NCBI RefSeq assembly: GCF_038900095.1 | Contig: NZ_JBBMQQ010000004.1 | Location: 62,001-126,000, forward strand | Direction of reading: 5' to 3' | DNA length: 64,000 nucleotides | Source of the DNA: Hoeflea sp038900095 | GTDB lineage: Bacteria; Pseudomonadota; Alphaproteobacteria; Rhizobiales; Rhizobiaceae | Part shown: piece after piece, positions 58,746-64,000 of the stretch | Numbering within the stretch: the first letter of the stretch is position 1 | How the letters are laid out: the number at the start of each line of letters is the position of its first letter | Notes under the pieces: generated by a model | The model's database searches: none | Told to the model about the DNA's origin: nothing | What the model saw: only the letters and a program-made list of their open reading frames with translations | Program-made: the position numbers and the translations under genes

Positions 58746-58797
58746 TTGATGAAAACTTGCATCAATTTGAACACGAAGCCTCTAAGGAAAGCTTTCC
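58746..58797. promoter_or_regulatory. Inverted repeats between sthA and the sensor kinase
   Basis: TTGATG (58746-58751) / CATCAA (58760-58765), 8-base spacer, starting 25 bases before the sthA start, and a perfect 12-bp palindrome GGAAAGCTTTCC (58786-58797). Both are possible operators in the 235-base divergent region; no cognate regulator is known. Confidence 0.4.
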
Positions 58798-58956
58798 ACG
58801 GCAGGGTGAAATCTGCCGATGGCCGACGCCGCCCTTCATGGCTGCTGCCAATCCACGTTCCCAGGCGCACTCACCGAACCTGTGGCCAAGCTGGCGCGGA
58901 TCGGGTAGCTTTTTGGACGAGAGTTTTTGTTGAGAGGGTGGCCGGGTGACCAAAAC

Positions 58957-61140
58957 ATGAGCCAGCGCATTTTGCCGTCCGATGCGTCTGCGCTGCAGTC
59001 ACTGATCGATGCCATGCGCGACGGCGTTGCCATCATGGCGGAAGACGGCACGATCGCATGTGTCAATCATGTCTGGCGACAGTTTGCCATCGACAATGGC
59101 GGCGATCCGAACAGTCATTATATCGGCGAAAACTACCTGCTTATCTGCCGGAAAAGTGCTGAACTGGGCGATGCGCTGGCCAGACAGGTCGAGGCCGGGC
59201 TCATGCAAATCCTGGCCGGTGGCACCGACTTTCGCGTCCAGTACCCCTGTCACTCGGACACCGAACAGCGTTGGTTCGAGTTGCTGGCGGCTCCGCTTGA
59301 GCTGGGTGGCGCGTGCTATGTTCTCATCACCCACCGCAATATCACCACCCTGGAACGCGCCCGGATCGAACTGACCGATGCCGAGCAGAACACCCGCAAC
59401 CTCTCGGCAATCGTCGCCACCATGCCCGATGCGGTCATTGCGTTTGATCGCCAGGGGCTGATCACCAGCTGGAATGCCGCCGCCGAAAAGCTCTACGGCT
59501 ATGAAAGCGGCGGCATGGTCGGCCAGTCCATCGAGATGTTGTATCCCTCGGACTGGCCGCAGGGGGCGAGCGATTACATCGCCGAGATCATCGAAAGCGA
59601 GATCAAGTATTTTGACGTGGTCCGCCAGACCAGATCGGGGGAGCTGCGCACCATCGCGGTCACCGCCGCACCGGTTCGCTCCGCCACCGGTGATGTGGTC
59701 GGCGTCTCAACCGTTCATCGCGACGTGACGGAAGAACGTTTGGCCGAGCAGAGGCTGCGCAGCGTTCTCGACAATCTCTTCGCCTTCGTCGGCGTGCTTG
59801 AGCCGGACGGGACGCTGGTGGAAGCCAATCGTGCGCCGCTTGAGGCTGCAGGCATCGAGGCGAAAGACGTTGTCGGCAAGAAATTCTGGGATTGCTACTG
59901 GTGGAACTATGCGTCCGAAATCCAGGGCCAGTTGCAGCAATCGTGCCAGCGTGCGCGCGACGGCGAGATCGTCCGCTATGATGTTCAGGTCAGGGTCGCT
60001 GGCGACCAGCTGCTGTGGATCGATTTCCAGCTGGCGCCGCTTCTCGATGCGGATGGCGTGGTCATCAACCTGATCCCGTCCGGCATCGACATCTCCGACC
60101 GCAAGGCGATGATCCAGGCATTGAAAACCTCGCATGACACGTTCAAGGACATGGTGGCGGGTTCTCCCTTCGGCATCTACACCGTCGATGCCGATTTCCG
60201 TCTCGCCCATGTCAGCAACGGCGCGCAACCGGTCTTTGAGAATGTCCGGCCCCTGATCGGGCGCGATTTCTCCGAGGCGATCAGGATCATCTGGCCCGAT
60301 CCCTTTGCCAGCGAGACGATCAAGCTGTTCCAGCACACGTTGCAGACCGGAGAGCCCTATCACGCGCCCTCGACCATCGAGCGCAGGCAGGACAGCAACG
60401 ATGTCGAAGCCTACGACTGGAAGATCGAGCGCATCACCATGCCGGATGGACGCCCGGGCGTGGTGTGCAATTTCTATGATCTGTCGGAACGGCAGAGATA
60501 TGACGAGCACATCCGCTACCTGATGCGCGAGGTCAATCACCGCTCCAAGAACCTGTTGACGGTGGTGCTGTCCATAGCCCGCCAGACCTCGCGCAACAGC
60601 CCGCCGGCGGAGTTCCTGGAGCGCTTTGCCCAGCGGCTTTATTCGCTGTCGGGGTCGCAGGATCTGATCGTTCAGGGCAACTGGGGCGGCGTCAGCGTCA
60701 AGGGGCTGGTCCAGTCGCAAATCGAGCACCTCGGCGCGGAGCTGCAGGGCAACCGCATCCGGACCGAAGGCCCCGAAATGGTCTTCACGCCGACCGCTGC
60801 GCAAGGCATCGGCATGGCGCTGCATGAATTGTCGACCAATGCCCTCAAATACGGTTCGCTGTCGAATCCCAAGGGGACCGTGTCAATCGACTGGGACACC
60901 ACCGACAACGGCAAGTCGTTCTGGATCAGGTGGACCGAGCGGGGCGGCCCTCCGGTCAGCCCTCCCGAACACAAGGGTTTCGGGCGCACCGTCATCGAGC
61001 GCATGGCGGCACTGTCGGTCGGCGGCACGGTGGAGCTGGATTACGCACCCGAAGGCGTGCAATGGCAGCTGACAGCCCCGTTCGAAGAGGTTGCTTTGAC
61101 CGGTGGTGCCGAATTGATCAAGACGCCCGGAGAGGCTTGA
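58957..61140 (+). CDS. PAS-domain HWE-type sensor histidine kinase (orphan)
   Basis: Soluble kinase of 727 residues with about four PAS domains (roughly 20-125, 140-255, 262-375, 395-505; one contains ITSWNAAAEKLYGYES), then a HWE/HisKA_2-type kinase core. The phospho-accepting histidine is H528 in EVNHRSKNLLTVV, the N-box is H623-ELSTNALKYGSLS, and the HWE-type W-x-E is WTERGGPPV. It has no membrane helix, so its signal is inside the cell; in alphaproteobacteria such kinases often feed the general stress response. No response regulator is adjacent. The ATG at 58957 is chosen; TTG 58927 is an alternative. Confidence 0.9.
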   Translation: MSQRILPSDASALQSLIDAMRDGVAIMAEDGTIACVNHVWRQFAIDNGGDPNSHYIGENYLLICRKSAELGDALARQVEAGLMQILAGGTDFRVQYPCHSDTEQRWFELLAAPLELGGACYVLITHRNITTLERARIELTDAEQNTRNLSAIVATMPDAVIAFDRQGLITSWNAAAEKLYGYESGGMVGQSIEMLYPSDWPQGASDYIAEIIESEIKYFDVVRQTRSGELRTIAVTAAPVRSATGDVVGVSTVHRDVTEERLAEQRLRSVLDNLFAFVGVLEPDGTLVEANRAPLEAAGIEAKDVVGKKFWDCYWWNYASEIQGQLQQSCQRARDGEIVRYDVQVRVAGDQLLWIDFQLAPLLDADGVVINLIPSGIDISDRKAMIQALKTSHDTFKDMVAGSPFGIYTVDADFRLAHVSNGAQPVFENVRPLIGRDFSEAIRIIWPDPFASETIKLFQHTLQTGEPYHAPSTIERRQDSNDVEAYDWKIERITMPDGRPGVVCNFYDLSERQRYDEHIRYLMREVNHRSKNLLTVVLSIARQTSRNSPPAEFLERFAQRLYSLSGSQDLIVQGNWGGVSVKGLVQSQIEHLGAELQGNRIRTEGPEMVFTPTAAQGIGMALHELSTNALKYGSLSNPKGTVSIDWDTTDNGKSFWIRWTERGGPPVSPPEHKGFGRTVIERMAALSVGGTVELDYAPEGVQWQLTAPFEEVALTGGAELIKTPGEA

Positions 61141-61169
61141 GGCAGCTACCCCGAGCGAGATTTCACACT

Positions 61170-62657
61170 CTACTCTCCATCAACTTCCTCGGGTCCGGAA
61201 ACCCTGATTTCGCCGGCATGCGCCCGGGCGAAATCGGTTTTCAGGAAGGTTTCCAGCAGCCGGGCGGGCAGGGTGATGGAAGCGCGGTCGGCATCCGGCA
61301 ACGCATCGAAGCGGCCGGATTTGGAGCGCTTGCCGTCGATCATGCCGCCGGCCACGGTGTTGAGCGTGTCGGGATCGATCAGGATGAAGGCGCCGGTTTC
61401 GCGGTTGGTCTCGTAGGCATCGAAGATCGCGGTGTCTTCGAAATCAAGCTCCACCACGCCGATGCCGTTGACCGGCAGGAAGGTGGCGTCGTCCCAGTTG
61501 CCGGTGGAAAGATCGAGCGCCGACGTCGGGCGCACCATCACACGCTGGCGCCGCGCTCCGGCTTTCAGCCAGTAGCGTTTGCCCGGCACGACCCCGTCTT
61601 GTGACAGCGCCACCAGCCGGGCGGTGAAGGCCCGTCCTGTCTGCGGCCGCTGGTCGATGGCCGCGATCATGTCGCCGCGCGCGACATCGACCGGGCGGTC
61701 GAGCACCAGCGTGATGGCGTCGCCATGCACCGCCGCGTTGCGCACCAGGTCGTAGGTGACGATGGCTTTGACATTGGCCTCGACACCCGACGGCAGCACC
61801 ACGACGCTGTCGCCAGGCTTGATCGACCCGCCGGCAACCGTACCCTGATAGCCGCGGAACCCCTCGCCGGGACGCGAGACCCGCTGCACCGGCAGCCGGA
61901 ATCCGGTGGTCTGGCCGGTGCGCTGGGTGGCTTTCTCCAGCACTTCCACCAGCGTCGGGCCGGTGTACCACGGCATGAACTCGTCACCGCGCAGCACGAT
62001 GTTTTCGCCTTTCAGCGCCGACACCGGAATGGCGGTCACCTGGCGCACGCCGAGCGACAGCGCGATTTCCTTGAAGTCGCGGGAAATGGCCCGGAACCCG
62101 GCCTCGTCATAATGCGCGAGATCGATCTTGTTGACCGCCAGCACGAACTGCCGGATGCCCATTAGCGCCGCGATAGTGGCATGCCGCCGGGTCTGCTCGA
62201 GAATGCCCGCGCGGGCATCGACCAGCAGCACCGCCAGATCGGCGGTCGAGGCGCCGGTCGCCATGTTGCGGGTGTACTGCACGTGGCCCGGCGTGTCGGC
62301 GACGATGAACGAGCGCCGGTCGGTGGCGAAATAGCGGTAGGCGACATCGATGGTGATGCCCTGTTCGCGCTCGGCCTGGAGCCCGTCGAGCAGCAGCGCG
62401 AAATCGGGCAGGCCGAGCTCGTTCTGCTTGCCGGTGGAATCGCGCCTGAGCGTTGCCGCCTGGTCTTCCTTGACCGCCTTGGTATCCCACAGCAGCCGGC
62501 CGATCAGTGTCGACTTGCCGTCGTCCACCGAGCCGCAGGTAATGAACCTCAGCGGCCGCGCCTGGCGCGCGGCCTTGTCGGTTTGGGGCAGGGCATCGGT
62601 GGCGTCGTCACTGGAATCAACAGATTCAGTGATGTGCGAAAGTGTTTGAGTACTCAT
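61170..62657 (-). CDS. cysN: Sulfate adenylyltransferase subunit 1 (GTPase) CysN
   Basis: GTPase subunit of ATP sulfurylase, 495 residues. G1 is GSVDDGKSTLIGRLL (about 42-56), the G2/effector region EREQGITIDVAYR, G3 ADTPGH, and G4 NKIDLAH are present, followed by EF-Tu-like beta-barrel domains. It ends without the CysC (APS kinase) domain that many rhizobial CysN/NodQ proteins carry. The ATG overlaps the cysD stop by one base. With CysD it makes APS from sulfate. Confidence 0.95.
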   Translation of the reverse strand: MSTQTLSHITESVDSSDDATDALPQTDKAARQARPLRFITCGSVDDGKSTLIGRLLWDTKAVKEDQAATLRRDSTGKQNELGLPDFALLLDGLQAEREQGITIDVAYRYFATDRRSFIVADTPGHVQYTRNMATGASTADLAVLLVDARAGILEQTRRHATIAALMGIRQFVLAVNKIDLAHYDEAGFRAISRDFKEIALSLGVRQVTAIPVSALKGENIVLRGDEFMPWYTGPTLVEVLEKATQRTGQTTGFRLPVQRVSRPGEGFRGYQGTVAGGSIKPGDSVVVLPSGVEANVKAIVTYDLVRNAAVHGDAITLVLDRPVDVARGDMIAAIDQRPQTGRAFTARLVALSQDGVVPGKRYWLKAGARRQRVMVRPTSALDLSTGNWDDATFLPVNGIGVVELDFEDTAIFDAYETNRETGAFILIDPDTLNTVAGGMIDGKRSKSGRFDALPDADRASITLPARLLETFLKTDFARAHAGEIRVSGPEEVDGE

Positions 62658-63589
62658 CAGAAATAGCCTTCGCGTTTTTTCTTTTCCATCGAGCCGGACT
62701 GGTCGCGGTCAATCGCACGGCCCTGCCGTTCGGAGACGGTTGCGATCTCGAGCTCGGTGATGACTTCGTCCAGCGTCGTCGCTTCCGAGCGCACCGCACC
62801 AGTCAGCGGGAAGCAGCCGAGCGTTCGGAACCGCACCATCTCCTCGCGCACCTGTTCGTCGGGCAGCAGTTCGAGCCGCTTGTCTTCGGCCAGGATCAGC
62901 ATGCCGTCGCGCTCGACGACCTTGCGGCGCTCGGCGAAATAGAGCGGCACCAGCTCGATCTGTTCGGCCTGGATGTAGCGCCAGATGTCGACCTCGGTCC
63001 AGTTCGACAGCGGAAAGGCGCGCACGCTTTCGCCGGGATGGATCATGCCGTTGTAGATCGACCAGAGTTCGGGCCGCTGGTTGCGCGGGTCCCAGGCATG
63101 GTCGGGTGTGCGGAACGAGTAGATCCGCTCCTTGGCGCGGGAGGCTTCCTCGTCGCGCCGCGCGCCGCCAAAGGCTGCGTCGTAACGGCCCATGTCGAGC
63201 GCCTGCTTAAGCGCCTGTGTTTTCATGATGTCGGTGTAGCGCGCCGAACCGTGGCTGAACGGGCTGACCTCATCGCGCAGTCCGTCCGGATTGGTATGGG
63301 CGATCAGGTCGAGACCATGTCTGGCGACCACCTTGTCCCGGAAGGCGATCATTTCCGGAAACTTCCAGCCGGTGTCGATGTGCACCAGTGGAAACGGCAG
63401 CGTGCCCGGGTGAAACGCCTTCAGCGCCAGGTGCAAAAGCACCGAGGAATCCTTGCCGATCGAATAGAGCATCACTGGGCGCTCGAATTCCGCAGCCACC
63501 TCGCGGAAGATGTGGAGCGCCTCGTTTTCCAGCGCCTTGAGATGCGGATCGAGCGGCGGCTTGCCGCGTCCGTGTTCAATCACGTTCAT
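62657..63589 (-). CDS. cysD: Sulfate adenylyltransferase subunit 2 CysD
   Basis: Catalytic subunit of ATP sulfurylase, 310 residues. The PP-loop YSIGKDSSVLLHLALKAF is near residue 40. Family motifs: VHIDTGWKFPEMIAFRD, AAFGGARRDEEASRAKERI, FSFRTPDH-like YSFRTPDHAWDP, and the end DQSGSMEKKKREGYF. AAGGA before ATG 63589 fixes the start; the long frame to 63757 is a shadow of cysH. It is coupled to cysN. Confidence 0.95.
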   Translation of the reverse strand: MNVIEHGRGKPPLDPHLKALENEALHIFREVAAEFERPVMLYSIGKDSSVLLHLALKAFHPGTLPFPLVHIDTGWKFPEMIAFRDKVVARHGLDLIAHTNPDGLRDEVSPFSHGSARYTDIMKTQALKQALDMGRYDAAFGGARRDEEASRAKERIYSFRTPDHAWDPRNQRPELWSIYNGMIHPGESVRAFPLSNWTEVDIWRYIQAEQIELVPLYFAERRKVVERDGMLILAEDKRLELLPDEQVREEMVRFRTLGCFPLTGAVRSEATTLDEVITELEIATVSERQGRAIDRDQSGSMEKKKREGYF

Positions 63590-63603
63590 GGGGTGTCCTT
63601 TGA

Positions 63604-64000
63604 CTAAACTTGCGAGGCCGTGGCCTTGGGTTGGCCCTTGGCGCGCGAACCCGACACCGAGGCCGAGAGATGCAGGCCGCATTCGCGCCGTTCGTCCTGT
63701 TCCCACCACCAGCGCCCGGCACGCTCGGGCTCGCCCGGCTTGATGGCGCGGGTGCACGGCTCGCAGCCGATAGAGGGGAAGCCCCTGGCATGCAGCGGGT
63801 TGATTGGCACATCATCTGCCAGTGCTCGTGCCTTGAGCGCTTCCAGCGACTGGTCCGCCAGCGGATTGACCTTGAGCAGACCGCGGTCTGCGTCCCATTC
63901 GGCCAGCGGAGCATTGGCGCGGTTGCCCGACTGGCCGCGGCGCAGGCCGGTGACCCAGATGTCGGCGTCCGCCAGCGCCCGGCCCAGCGGCTGCAGCTTG
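63604..64000 (-). CDS. cysH: APS/PAPS reductase CysH (N-terminal part outside window)
   Basis: C-terminal 131 residues of an adenylyl-sulfate reductase, open to the right edge. Seen: DIWVTGLRRGQSGNRANAPL, a second block VNPLADQSLEALKARALADD, then PINPLHARGFPSIGCEPCTR with the CxxC of the 4Fe-4S site, RAGRWWWEQDERRECGLHLS with the catalytic cysteine, and a short basic end. The Fe-S cysteine pair favours the assimilatory APS-type enzyme, which fits the absence of an APS kinase domain on CysN. It is first in cysH-cysD-cysN, 14 bases before cysD. Confidence 0.93.
   Translation of the reverse strand, partial: KLQPLGRALADADIWVTGLRRGQSGNRANAPLAEWDADRGLLKVNPLADQSLEALKARALADDVPINPLHARGFPSIGCEPCTRAIKPGEPERAGRWWWEQDERRECGLHLSASVSGSRAKGQPKATASQV

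Noticed and set aside
1..64000. CRISPR arrays, transposases, phage genes, toxin-antitoxin or defence systems
   Set aside because: None seen on either strand; no regularly spaced direct repeats or recognisable mobile-element genes.

Overview
The window is 64 kb of GC-rich chromosome with short intergenic gaps, many 4-nt ATGA/GTGA gene overlaps, promoters of the CTTG-N17-CTAT type, a rhizobial-type FNR regulator, a stand-alone BioY and an FDH3-type formate dehydrogenase. Together these point to an alphaproteobacterium, most likely a free-living, Hoeflea-like or other Hyphomicrobiales (Rhizobiales) species. That placement is inference from gene content. No insertion sequence, prophage, CRISPR array or rRNA operon was seen, so this looks like stable chromosomal backbone.

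Left arm (1-6.2 kb): the end of a YeeE/YedE sulfur-compound permease, a two-subunit aconitase X, a small unknown protein, a DUF1499 membrane protein, an MBL-fold hydrolase, bioY and a tRNA-Gln.

Centre of interest (6.4-25.3 kb): one almost uninterrupted formate dehydrogenase island. In order it has a TorD-like chaperone, a tiny Tat-signal protein, the molybdo/tungsto-pterin catalytic subunit (Cys, not Sec), the Fe-S subunit and the cytochrome b subunit. A group of poorly understood accessory genes follows: a 42-aa membrane microprotein, a DUF6494 protein, a degenerate biotin/lipoate-ligase-like protein with a DUF4444 tail, a DUF6352 protein, a 678-aa poly-ferredoxin, DUF3305 and DUF3306 proteins, a DUF3144-like protein and an Mrp Fe-S carrier ATPase. 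The island ends with the tungstate importer tupBCA and, convergently, fdhD-mobA-mobB-moeA. It therefore holds enzyme, metal uptake, cofactor synthesis, cofactor sulfuration and Fe-S delivery, plus several proteins of unknown function that are the best candidates for an undescribed assembly system.

Middle (25.6-39.8 kb): a cupin, a copper trio (DUF2946-like, PCuAC, SCO), a MacAB-like exporter, an oxygen-sensing FNR protein with an FNR box between it and the exporter, a GMC oxidoreductase, mog, and an RND pump with its adaptor.

Right (39.9-64 kb): two tandem GT2-type glycosyltransferases (one lacking the acidic motif), tRNA-Pro with a clear promoter, a DUF2188 protein, Dps, an MFS transporter, idi, a second RND pump, a DUF808 protein, the divergent zinc locus znuA / znuCB-zur with tandem candidate Zur boxes, an SDR/MarR pair with matching operators, sthA, an orphan HWE-type sensor kinase, and cysN-cysD-cysH (cysH runs off the right edge).

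Gene starts were chosen from Shine-Dalgarno position, overlap with neighbours and family alignment from memory. No database search was possible.
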